Assembly (NCBI RefSeq): GCF_050948175.1
Contig: NC_135199.1
Span: 7,382,501 to 7,446,500, forward strand
Direction of reading: 5' to 3'
DNA from: Xylocopa sonorina
Taxonomy: Eukaryota > Arthropoda > Insecta > Hymenoptera > Apidae
DNA length: 64,000 bases
A model generated the notes under the pieces. That model ran no database searches. It had not been told where the DNA came from and saw only the letters and a list, made by a program, of their open reading frames with translations. The position numbers and the translations under genes are program-made. This document shows, one piece after another, positions 55,815-64,000 of this stretch. How positions within the stretch are numbered: the stretch's first letter is position 1; each line of letters begins with the position of its first letter.

Positions 55815-55837
55815 AATAATAATAATAATAATAATAA
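55815..55837. repeat. AAT trinucleotide repeat
   Basis: About seven and a half AAT units, followed after a short interruption by a few more. A plain microsatellite. Confidence 0.85.
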
Positions 55838-56132
55838 CGATAATAATAGCAAGGAAACGTGGCGCGTATCAGAGATTCGTAAAAGGAGTCGATAATGATT
55901 TAACGGGAGGCGGTTGAGGCGATTCAATTGAAGAGGCTGATGAAAGCGGTTTATCCACGCCGTGTTGCCTATTTCTTTATTGCTCTCTTCAAATGGCACT
56001 GTTTATTTATAGAAAGTATTACGCAAGCGATCTGAATAGCGACGGCATCGATCGCGAGCGATCGAGCCCCGCGTGGCATCGATCTGGGAGCACGGGTAAC
56101 TTGACACAAATTGTATTTGCTATTTTTTTGTA

Positions 56133-56140
56133 CTTTTATA
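56133..56140 (-). promoter_or_regulatory. Candidate TATA box for the two-site troponin C gene
   Basis: TATAAAAG on the minus strand, downstream of the probable 3' end of the one-site gene and about 1.6 kb before the candidate first codon of the two-site gene. A leader exon with a long first intron would be needed to connect them, so the assignment is weak. Confidence 0.2.
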
Positions 56141-56414
56141 TCATCCTTATATGTACAGATTTACAATTATAATCGCTTATGAGTATGATGGTTCGATCCT
56201 ACGGGCTGCGAGCAAAGTATGACGTGTATACGAGTCTATTCCTACGTATCGTTGAACCTCTCTCACGGTCTACCAATCTTCCCTTAATCACCGGATCCGA
56301 GCCAATTTCATCTAATGGCTAATAACGGCGGAATAGGAACGCGGATTTATATCGATCGATATAAGCCTGTTCCTCGAAACCATGCCCCGGCTATGAGACC
56401 CGTGGCGGCTGCCG

Positions 56415-56420
56415 TTTAAT
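56415..56420 (-). terminator. Candidate poly(A) signal ATTAAA of the one-site troponin C gene
   Basis: ATTAAA on the minus strand about 250 bases after the stop at 56669, a spacing almost equal to that in the neighbouring troponin C gene. AATAAA hexamers further on (56002-56007 and 55976-55981) are alternatives. Confidence 0.3.
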
Positions 56421-56668
56421 TCCGTCATAGATAGAAATACATTTTAGCCGATTGTGAGTCCGAAACCGGCGGACACGGCAGAAATACTTTCCCAGCTATA
56501 TTCGCCATCTTAACGGGCATCACCTGCGAACCTTTTAACTTCATACTTTGCCAACAGTGCATAGATCTCTCGGTGAATCGTAGCTTCCACGCGTGGTAGG
56601 GCTGGCGGGCATCGTCGTTGCGTCGTATGCGTTCACGAGGGACGTCCGCCTCGTGCCAAGGTGATAAT

Positions 56669-57651
56669 TTAGCCTGTCATGACCTCCATGAATTCTGCAA
56701 CGTGAATCGAGCAGCGTTCGATAAATCCGCGCACGCACGCACGCCGATTGTAACACGATCCATTCGCCTCGATCATCGTCGCGCAGCTACGTACCCTCGA
56801 AGTCGACCGTGCCTGAGCCGTCCGCGTCCACCTCGTCGATGATCATGTCCAGCTCCTCAGGGGACAACGCGTCGTCCAGCTCGTGAAGAATGTCTCTGAA
56901 CACGTCGGTGGTGATGTAACCGTTCCCTTCCCTGTCGTACAAACGGAACGCCTCGCGCAGCTCCTGCTGCATCGCCTCCGTGTCCGTGTCCTCCTCCATG
57001 AACTGCGAGGCCAAGCTGCAGAACTCTTGGAAATTGAGCTCCCCGGAATCTGAAAGACGACGAACGCTAGGCAACTGCTGGGTCGATCGCTTAATCTTGT
57101 TTTATGGATCGGAATTTGCGAACTTACTGAACGGATCGTATTCAGCGATGGTGGACAACAATTGATCGGAGGGAATTTTCATGCCCATCATGCCCAGAAT
57201 GGTACCGATCGTGTCCGTTTTTATGTTCCCTTTCTTGTCCGGGTCGAACGCGTCGAATCCCATTCTCAGCTCTGTAACGAGACGTTTTATACAAATTCTT
57301 GTTCATCTCGCGACTCTGAGGATCTATCGATTTTTCTATACGAATACGGAGGTAATGGAAGAGAGGATTCAGATGGAGGAATGTAACACTCACGGGCAAT
57401 TTGATCCTTGCTGAGTTGAATATCGTCCTGAAAGAAAAGAGTAAAATCAGTTGGTCCACTTCCATTGAAATATCGCTAATAGTTAATGATCGACTTTATT
57501 AGCTGATTAAACAAAGGATCGGTCAAACTTTCCGGTATCGCGGCAAGAAAATCAACGTTCCTTTACATAGTAAAACGTTATTGAACGGCGCTGCATAATT
57601 TAATGTATCCGGTAATACATCACGTTTAATGGCCTCCCTGATAATTACCAT
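56669..57651 (-). CDS. Troponin C, single-calcium-site (flight-muscle-like) type
   Basis: Second troponin C, partner of troponin I and T on the thin filament. Minus-strand coding exons are 57394-57427, 57128-57271, 56795-57049 and 56669-56694, with GT-AG borders and continuous phase. They give 152 residues plus Met. The candidate first exon is ATG at 57649-57651, in an AACAATG context and directly followed by GTAATT; it is unproven. Of the four EF-hands, loop I (D22-T33) and loop III (D99-V110) lack the position-12 glutamate. Loop II (DPFNSGELNFQE, D58-E69) keeps its end but has Phe60 at ligand position 3. Only loop IV (DADGSGTVDFEE, D135-E146) is fully canonical. One-site troponin C forms (Lethocerus F1, Drosophila TpnC4) are known to serve stretch activation in asynchronous flight muscle, and I infer the same class. 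Exon 3 has the same length (144 bp) as in the neighbour. The acidic linker is one residue longer and the C-terminus (MTG) is three residues shorter, pointing to an old tandem duplication. Confidence 0.92.
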
Positions 57652-58907
57652 TGTTTGCCGTCGACTTGATATATTAACGAAAGTGTACTAGCCCGTACTA
57701 ATCACAGGTATCACAGAAGTAATTAACAGGTCCCGTAAGAGCAATCGCCTCTGAACGACTCACTGTACCGATGGAAATGTCACACTGAGCCGTAGTAAAC
57801 TAATTAGTAGAGCCGCACGAACGCAATCACGCATTCTTATTAGCGTCGATACTTAATCGCCAATCATCAGTCGACCCGAAGGCACTATAAAAAGATTCTT
57901 AATCGGGACCCTTTCATGGTACACGCTCCGTGGACCGTATAGTCTATTGACGCAACGGACGGGCTACGTCGCGGTCTAAATCAATCGATTTTCCACACTA
58001 TATAATTGTTTACATTTCGTTGACAATGATACGAACGCTCTGCCATCCTCCCATTTAGCTTTCGCTCTGATTTTCGAGAGGAATGCCTCGCATTGCCCAA
58101 CGTCTCTATCGCAACGTCGTCTCTTTCGTTCCAAACGCTGTACAAAAAGAAAGAACTACCATCGCATCGATGTTTATATATTTTTTACGGACAGCGTACG
58201 TAAACGAAAGTAATCCCATTAATACAGAACGAGCATAGCCGATGTCAGTCGCACGGCGACGGTATCAATCGTGGTCGAGCAGATCCTTGCGATGACCAGG
58301 GAGCAAAAACAATGGCGCGGTCGGTACTCGTTGGTGATTCATCGTTGTGTCAGGAAGCCGGTTTGCCGCAAAAGGGGGAAAGAGAGCGCGTGTTACGACG
58401 GGGGTTACATCATTTGGCAATGTCAAGCTCACGCAAATCCGGAACTGCGATTGGCAGTGGCTGTGGATGGCCGCGGTGACGCGCCGCTGCGTATAGCCGG
58501 GCATTTCCATGCCGCGCACGGTGGCCGAGCACGCAAACGGTTATACCGATTGCAGCCGGTCCGCAACAGTACAGCGGTTTGATATTGGCATTGCGTCCTT
58601 TTAGAGGATTGCAGTGGATTGCTAGCCCCTCGAGCGGATAAAAAAGCTCAGCTGGCAGCCGCTTCTCAGAACCAGACGCGGGGTCTGTGCCGGCCCTCTT
58701 GGCCAATCGGATAGAGCTTCGACGCGTTGCGTCGAACTACTGACCTAATCGTCAGAAATAAACGATGGTGATGGGGTCCGGCCAATGATAATAATCGCGG
58801 TGCGAGAACACGGTTCGAACCACGCGACGATGCGCGGAACGATAACGAGGGGGGGAAGAAGAGTAGGCGGAAGAACGAGGACAACGCGTTTCGTACGGCA
58901 AAATGGA
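57652..58907. other. 5' flank of troponin C and 3' flank of the LRR receptor gene
   Basis: I see no further gene. The frames at 58265-58706 are open on both strands but unrecognised. A TATATAAA element (58173-58180, minus strand) could serve the troponin C gene. The part near 58.9 kb is probably 3' UTR of the LRR receptor. Confidence 0.5.
58173..58180 (-). promoter_or_regulatory. Candidate TATA box for the one-site troponin C gene
   Basis: TATATAAA on the minus strand, about 520 bases upstream of the candidate start codon. Strong muscle genes of insects often use TATA promoters. No second element (initiator) was identified, so this is tentative. Confidence 0.22.
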
Positions 58908-58913
58908 TTTATT
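58908..58913 (-). terminator. Poly(A) signal AATAAA of the LRR receptor gene
   Basis: AATAAA on the minus strand about 245 bases after the stop codon at 59159, the first such hexamer downstream. Confidence 0.5.
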
Positions 58914-59158
58914 CCCAAGACTTTCTCTCTCGTTGCGCGCGGGTACGCTGGGTACACTTGATCATTGAAATTGACATTGACACACGTATCTCTGGGCCGT
59001 CAGCCAAATGAAATACCGCTCGCCGCGCTGGGAAACCAGAATTATTTGTTTTCCCGTTGCAAAACGTGTAGCCTGTCTTGTAAACGACTTCAAAGGCGTT
59101 ACTCGGGTATCGCGGGGCAGCCAGTGACGTAACGAGTGTCGAGTGTCGCGGGATGAAA

Positions 59159-61542
59159 TTAAACGGTGAACATTTGGTAGTCGAGTTCATCCTTGGTGTC
59201 CACCGCGAGAGACAGGGAGGGTATCGCGTCAGAGGGATGCGGTGGTAATGGCGGCGCGACCGATTTCTCCTTCTCCAGGTCGCTCTTCATCCTCAGCAGT
59301 CGCCACGAGTCCAACTGCGACTCCGTCGGCTCGATCTCCGACACGTAACTGTGCTCGTCGCTGTGCAGGCTCATCTCAGACCTCCTGGACATTGGCGTGA
59401 GCGACTTCCGCGCAGGAGGCAGAGGAACCACGTACCCGTCCGTCTGCGACTTGCTCTCGTAAGGAGCCTCGTTCTCTCGTCCCTGCTTCTCGTCGTTCAT
59501 GTCGACGCCTCTGGGCAGCACGATCGCGTCCACGTTCCTGTGCTTCACCACCATCACCCGTTTGTTACCGCGCAGCAACTTCGGGTGTCTCATGACCGTC
59601 AGAAACGAGAGCACACCGCCTACGATCAGCAGCAGAATAACCGACAGAGCGCAAGCAATGAACACCAAACTCTTGTCCGAGTTGGTCAACCAGGTCCTGG
59701 CTCCGTAGGTGGGATTGGTGGTCGCAGCCAGACAGTTCAACGGGGACGCGGTACCTTCGTTATCGTTGAGCAAACAGATAGTATACGTGGTGTCAGGATC
59801 GATATTCCGCACCAGATAAGAGCTGTTCACGTTTTTTACACAGCTCAACGAGCGATTCGTGTCGTCGTTGCTGAACCAGAACAACGTCACTCCGTCGTCC
59901 ATGTCGGGTAGCTGTACGAGTAGACTCTCGTCGTGGACATTGGAGATGGAGAAGTTGGGGAACCGCGATTGGAACGGTAGAGTATCGGCGGATAATAATT
60001 TCCGCGAGCCAACGGTGCTCAGGCGATCGTAAGCGGATGTGCAGGTTACTTCGACGGTCTCCTTGATGGTGGTTGGCATTGGGGTGGTGGTTTTGTCGGG
60101 CTCGGTCGAGTCAGGCTTCGTATGTCGAGGGGTTGTCACAGTTACGGTGGAACTTGTCGGATAACAGAATTCTGCTGTAGTGAACGACATCCCAGCGTTT
60201 ATCTGAGGCGTTTTGCAAGTTGGGATTTGGACGAGCATAGATAGATGGGAGCGAATTAAGTCCTGCATCCATTTCAGATCGCACTCGCATCGCCAGGGGT
60301 TGTTGTGTATGCCCAGTTTGAAGTTAGCGTGGTAATCAACGGCGTTCAGCAGGGAATTTGCCAGACCTTCTGGCAACGAAGCGATGTTGTTGTCGTTCAG
60401 CATCATCTGCACTATCGACGAGATCATCGGCTTCAGGACGTCGTCCGACACCGTCTTCACCTTCGAGTTGTCCAGGTAGAGCGACTTCACCGCTGACACT
60501 CCAGTGAACAACTGAGCGTCGATCACAGGTATGGAGTTCCCTCGTAACGATAACATTTGAAGATTCCACAAACCGTCCGGTGTACCCGTTATATTTCGAA
60601 GTACCTCTCGATCGTCGATGGCCTCGTCCAGTTCCAAACTGGTCAGGGAGCTCGCCAACGGTTCGAGCAAGTTGAATTCGGCAGACTTGATCAAGTTCCG
60701 CTGGATGACGAGGCCCTGCAATTTGTTCAGGTGACGGAACATCGATGCGCGCAGGGCGGCCAGATTATTGTTGATCATCGTGACTTTTCGCGTCTGGTCG
60801 TAAATGGACGAGAGGAACGCGTCATCCTCTATTTCGCGGAGGCTACAGCTGCTGAACGTCAGCTCTTCAATCGACACGCTGGTGCGCAGCCAATCCTTCC
60901 GCAGCGTGTTCCCCGGGAACACGCAACTGTCGAATGACAGTGCCACAGATTGAAAGTTCTCGCACTGAAACTGCACGAAACATCGCTTAATGTAATGGCC
61001 AGCTGTCGAGACTTAATGCGCGCGTAATTATTAGGCAGAGTTTATCTTGTCACATCTCCAGTACCTTGAAGTCGCTCTCGATGAACTTCGACGCCACCGT
61101 TCCAGGGTCGATGTTCCTTGGGATGGACGAACAGCTCACAGCATTGCAAGGTGTGATCCTGCAGTAAGTCGGCGTCGCTGCCTGTTCGATCGAATCGTTG
61201 GTGATTCGTTGAAATCGGGACGATTCTTCATCGATGTCGTCCTTTAAATCTCCCGCGAGTCCCGAGTCCTCCGTCGTTTGGTCCTTCAACACACCCCATA
61301 ACGCGTATCGTATCCACAGTGAGAACGCGAGGAGTCCGAGCACCGAGGCGATCGCTAGAACTTTTCGCCATGCAAAACTGCGTTCGTTATCGGATATTCT
61401 TAATGTCAAACGAGCCTGCGACTCGGTTGAAGAGGACACGTTTTCGTTCAGCGACGAAAACGCGGATGAATATTCAATACCTGTTTAGCTCCTGAGGATC
61501 GGGAAGCAAGGCACTCGAGATGCGTAACTTTCTTACGAACAT
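59159..61542 (-). CDS. LRR and fibronectin-III-like transmembrane receptor
   Basis: Probable cell-surface adhesion or receptor protein; I cannot name its orthologue. Three minus-strand exons fit: 61481-61542 (ATG), 61065-61377 and 59159-60970. Introns are 103 and 94 bp, phases match, and 728 residues result. A hydrophobic segment at about residues 27-48 is a signal anchor or a long signal peptide. Cysteines 93, 98, 103, 128 and 141 look like an N-terminal LRR cap. About six degenerate leucine-rich repeats follow (about 150-345), then a C-terminal cap starting NPWRCEC with cysteines 353, 355, 377 and 394. Next come a Thr/Pro-rich spacer (396-428), a fibronectin-III-like region (429-543) with potential N-glycosylation sites at N464, N497 and N507, and a membrane span at 560-584. 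The cytoplasmic tail of about 144 residues has APPLPPHP (697-704), a VVPLPP stretch near Tyr638 and a final MFTV that fits a class II PDZ ligand. The body is secure; the first exon rests on phase and splice consensus only. Confidence 0.88.
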
Positions 61543-61808
61543 ATTCTGTGCACGTCTTGTCGATACTTCGCGCAGAAACGACGGTCGCGACTGGCGATCT
61601 GGCGGATACGGAAACTTAATCTAATTGCGGTGCAACGCGCGGCGATCGTATCCACGTTACCGATCGATTGATGTTATCGCCCGTACTGTTAACCGAATTT
61701 GAACAGAGGGATTTTTGGGCTGAATGTTTTGCGTCATTTGGAACGCGTCACGATGTATAATAATTCCAACTAGTCACGATACATCCGTGCTCGCTGTTAT
61801 CGCATTCT
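61543..61808. other. Short spacer: LRR receptor 5' flank and OBP 3' end
   Basis: Fewer than 270 bases separate the odorant-binding protein poly(A) signal from the LRR receptor start codon, so the LRR promoter should lie here or overlap the odorant-binding protein gene. I see no TATA box in this spacer. Confidence 0.5.
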
Positions 61809-61814
61809 TTTATT
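61809..61814 (-). terminator. Poly(A) signal AATAAA of the odorant-binding protein gene
   Basis: AATAAA on the minus strand, 45 bases after the stop codon (61859-61861), giving a short 3' UTR. Confidence 0.65.
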
Positions 61815-61858
61815 GTAACAAGTCGTAGTTACGAATACAGTATCTATAGTACACAGAT

Positions 61859-62589
61859 TTAGATATTACGCATAGCTCTCAAGGTGCATATTTTGAAGGC
61901 CAGAGCGACATTGCATTCGTCATCTATTGTTGCGACTGGAATACCAACGTTACTTTTAATTTATTCAGCAGGCAAATGTCATAGCGGAGGAAATGCACTT
62001 ACTGGAGTCCGCGCATGTCTCGACTATTTTACGAACGAACATATTCGCGTCGAAATCGTTGCCGTACGTTTGGTCGATGCTGTCCGTTATCCTTTGAGCG
62101 TCGAGGTCGGAGCCTGTCATCTGAATGAAACGTTGAAATCGAAGTGTTCGCTCACCTCGACTCTATCTCTGTATACGATACATAAAGTCGTCTTACCGCG
62201 GCACGCGACTGCAAGGTACAAGCTAAGAAGCATCCGTATCTCCTGAACTCTCCGTCTTCGTTTATTAACTCGATTCTTTTCTCTGATGAACGACGAAGTC
62301 TAGTCAATTCCGCTACAATTTCACACGTGACTTTATCATCACAACAGAATAATTATTAACACGCCAGTCGCTTACCAATTGTAACGTTCGAGCGATCCAT
62401 ACACACCGCGACGTCTTCTGAGACAGCCACTCTCGCGCGTGATTCGATCAAGTTCCGATGAAAAATTACCTAGAGTCGACATTGCGATACATAGTTTAAA
62501 CTAACGAGTGTGTCGTACGTTCGCGAGCGAGATATATCCGTGCTTACGTAACAAAAGACACAGCTAACAAGAAACGGCACATTCTTCAT
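61859..62589 (-). CDS. Odorant-binding protein, classical six-cysteine type
   Basis: Secreted small carrier of hydrophobic ligands, typically in antennal sensillum lymph. Minus-strand exons: 62548-62589 (signal peptide, MKNVPFLVSCVFCY), 62376-62417, 62197-62312, 62003-62120 and 61859-61935. All have GT-AG borders and matching phase; the certain introns are 63, 76 and 67 bp. The join between the first two exons is ambiguous. Either a 31-base microexon (62470-62500) lies between 47- and 52-bp introns (141 residues), or one 78-bp intron is used and the second exon runs 62376-62469 (148 residues). In the 141-residue version the cysteines are C30, C66, C70, C113, C124 and C133. Their spacing x35-x3-x42-x10-x8 fits the insect odorant-binding signature, including the diagnostic C2-x3-C3 (CFLAC) and C5-x8-C6. 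A TATA box lies 63 bases upstream of the ATG and AATAAA lies 45 bases after the stop. No specific Obp number can be assigned. The cysteine frame leaves little doubt about the family. Confidence 0.86.
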
Positions 62590-62651
62590 GGTTGTAGCCT
62601 AAAGTTCCCTCGAAGTGCGACTATCTCGTAACGAGTTTCTCTCCGCGCAAA

Positions 62652-62659
62652 CCTTTATA
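62652..62659 (-). promoter_or_regulatory. TATA box of the odorant-binding protein gene
   Basis: TATAAAGG on the minus strand, 63-70 bases before the ATG at 62589. Transcription would start about 30 bases further on, leaving a leader of roughly 35-40 bases. The fit in position and orientation is good. Confidence 0.5.
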
Positions 62660-63030
62660 CCTTCTGTTTTAGGTACTTGTGTGGCCTCCAGTTTGACAGC
62701 GCGTAGCGCAAGAAAATTGACAACACCCGTGTCAGATTCGTATCGAAGGAGATAATTACATTCTGATTACGAAATTGCACGTTGTTGATGCTTTTTCTGG
62801 ACGCGCGCACATGCAACGGGTAATTACAATAGCCAGTCGCGGGTTACGTAACGGGCAATAACACCACTGAGAGAATTATTCACTGGGAATAATTCCGTCC
62901 GGCTGAACATGATCTCCTAGTCTCTGTCCATAGATCAAACAGAATTCGCGAAAGAAGGAGACCAAGGAAAATGAAAGGACTCTGATGGGGCCCAGCGCTA
63001 TAAATCAGCAGGAACTTTTATCTCTTTTCG
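62660..63030. other. Upstream flank of the odorant-binding protein gene
   Basis: No coding signal seen. It lies between the probable 3' end of the transporter gene and the odorant-binding protein TATA box, and so should hold the upstream regulatory DNA of the latter. Confidence 0.5.
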
Positions 63031-63036
63031 TTTATT
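63031..63036 (-). terminator. Candidate poly(A) signal AATAAA of the SLC22 transporter gene
   Basis: AATAAA on the minus strand about 335 bases after the stop at 63369. Confidence 0.4.
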
Positions 63037-63368
63037 GCACCCAACTCGTCGACATACTTTCGCGGACCGACTGAGCGATCGATCCGTTCGCAATTCAAAT
63101 CACGGTAGACACAAAAAACCAAGCAAACGCTTCCACAGACTTGTCTCTGGCTTCTAGTAAATCTTGCGCGTATTGCCTCGAAATTGATTCGAACAACCGT
63201 TTACTTATCCTCATAAAACGGGCAGGCAATTATGCTCTTCGTACACTTCGAAGTACCATAAATACGCATAATAAGCGTAACATCGATTGGTCACATAAAA
63301 TCGACGTAGACGACAGTTTCGACGGACTGAACGTGGGAACGTGGGCCCTGCGGAACCGAACAATCGCC

Positions 63369-64000
63369 TCATCGACACTTGCAACAGTTGTAAAACGACA
63401 CATTGTCCCGTTCCTCCTTGACTTCCTCGTCGACAGTGTTCGCCAGCGGTCTGCCGCGCGTTTCCGGCAGTATCGCGCACAACAGGCCCGCCATTAACGC
63501 CAGGCAGCCGCAGAGCGTGGTGGGCCCCCACCAGACAGCAGCCCCTAATAAATCAGCGACGTAAGGCGCGGCCACGCTTCCGACATGGGACATCGCGGAA
63601 TTCGTGCCAACCGCGGAATTCCTGCAGACCTGTCGCGCAAAAGAAGTCAGCTGCGGGGTTTAATTGGATTACCGCGTGTCACGGAACAGTGGTATCTCTC
63701 AATTAGAGCTAACGAAGCGTAATCCGGCGGGACCGGTAACGCGGGACTTTCCATACGGATAAAAGCCATGATTTCTTCTAATTAGCCCGTAGAAAGGATT
63801 AAACATTCTCCTAGGCGTAGCCAGAAGTAAAAGCGAGTAACAGACTGTGCTTACCGTGGGGAAAAGCTCCGAGCTGTACAGAATAACGATGCCGTAAGCA
63901 GCCGACGCGCTAAACCGCCCGATCAGGGATACGACCATAATCGCGTTGCTGTCCGCGGTTGGGATTGCTAGAATAAAGAGCAGACACAGCGCAGCGATCA
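63369..64000 (-). CDS. SLC22-type organic cation transporter, 3' end (partial)
   Basis: C-terminal part of a major-facilitator-superfamily transporter resembling organic cation/carnitine transporters of the plasma membrane. Two minus-strand exons are visible. The first enters from beyond the window and ends at 63855 with the donor ACG|GTAAGC; the last runs 63629 to 63369 after a 225-bp intron, phase 0. The visible protein begins with the hydrophobic run IAALCLLFILAIP. It continues through a span with the segment YSSELFPT, then VCRNSAVGTNSAMSHVGS after the splice; ELFPT-V-RN is typical of this family between spans 10 and 11. Two more hydrophobic spans follow, then PETRGRPLANTVDEE, the family's usual PET-G-PL-T-DE end of the last span, and a short cytoplasmic tail ending NCCKCR. 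The 5' part lies outside the window. Substrate unknown. Confidence 0.9.

Larger units (their letters stand above)
54478..56132. other. Spacer between the two troponin C genes
   Basis: This contains the presumed 5' part of the downstream troponin C gene and the 3' flank of the upstream one. A CT microsatellite (55351-55388) and a TAA repeat (55815-55837) are the clearest objects. A frame at about 54636-54911 on the plus strand is open for about 90 codons, with a minus-strand frame over the same DNA; neither is recognised. No other gene was seen. Confidence 0.5.

Noticed and set aside
58160..58162. ATG followed by GTAGTT as first exon of the one-site troponin C
   Set aside because: It sits about 10 bases after a TATATAAA element, too close to be transcribed from it; the ATG at 57651 is preferred.
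58811..58825. GGTTCGAAC resembling a tRNA T-arm
   Set aside because: No A-box, acceptor pairing or cloverleaf can be built around it.
59351..59911. 186-codon plus-strand frame
   Set aside because: It is antisense to the LRR receptor tail, histidine/arginine-rich and unlike a protein; the minus frame has clear domains.
62003..62042. Exon starting at an internal ATG (62042) spliced to 61480 as the LRR first exon
   Set aside because: The frame fits, but the same DNA is the fourth-cysteine exon of the odorant-binding protein, and a closer ATG at 61542 gives a complete LRR model. It is kept only as a possible read-through.
61884..62246. 120-codon plus-strand frame
   Set aside because: It lies antisense to the odorant-binding protein exons, whose cysteine pattern and splice sites explain the DNA better.
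62313..62330. Alternative acceptor at 62330 in the odorant-binding protein gene
   Set aside because: It would need a 45-base intron and would add an extra cysteine between C1 and C2; the 63-base intron restores the normal pattern.

Overview
The window looks like nuclear DNA of an insect, most likely a hymenopteran (bee, ant or wasp). Protein-coding genes are split by short GT-AG introns (about 50-225 bp). CpG is plainly abundant, as is common in Hymenoptera. The recognisable genes are a tandem pair of insect-type troponin C genes, a classical six-cysteine odorant-binding protein, a leucine-rich-repeat membrane receptor and an SLC22-type transporter. I cannot name the species.

Layout: from 1 to about 53.1 kb I could not support any gene on either strand. 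Open frames there are short, arginine/serine-rich and usually overlap in several frames, as expected by chance in CpG-rich DNA. This could be intergenic or intronic DNA, and very short exons could be hidden in it. From 53.1 to 64.0 kb the window is gene-dense and all five genes lie on the minus strand. In transcription order they are SLC22 transporter (3' end only, 63.37 kb to the window end), odorant-binding protein (61.86-62.59 kb), LRR receptor (59.16-61.54 kb), a troponin C with one canonical calcium loop (56.67-57.65 kb) and a troponin C with two canonical loops (53.36-54.48 kb). AATAAA-type signals follow most of them on the minus strand.

All exon structures were reconstructed by eye from splice sites, reading phase and family knowledge. 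For both troponin C genes the single-codon first exon (ATG then GT) is only a candidate. For the odorant-binding protein the six-cysteine body is secure, but the splicing between the signal-peptide exon and the first cysteine has two in-frame solutions. The LRR receptor has a complete three-exon model.

Biology: the troponin C pair looks like a two-site form next to a one-site form. This matches the known division in insect flight muscle between calcium-regulated and stretch-activated contraction. The odorant-binding protein, LRR receptor and transporter are tightly packed but have no evident common pathway.
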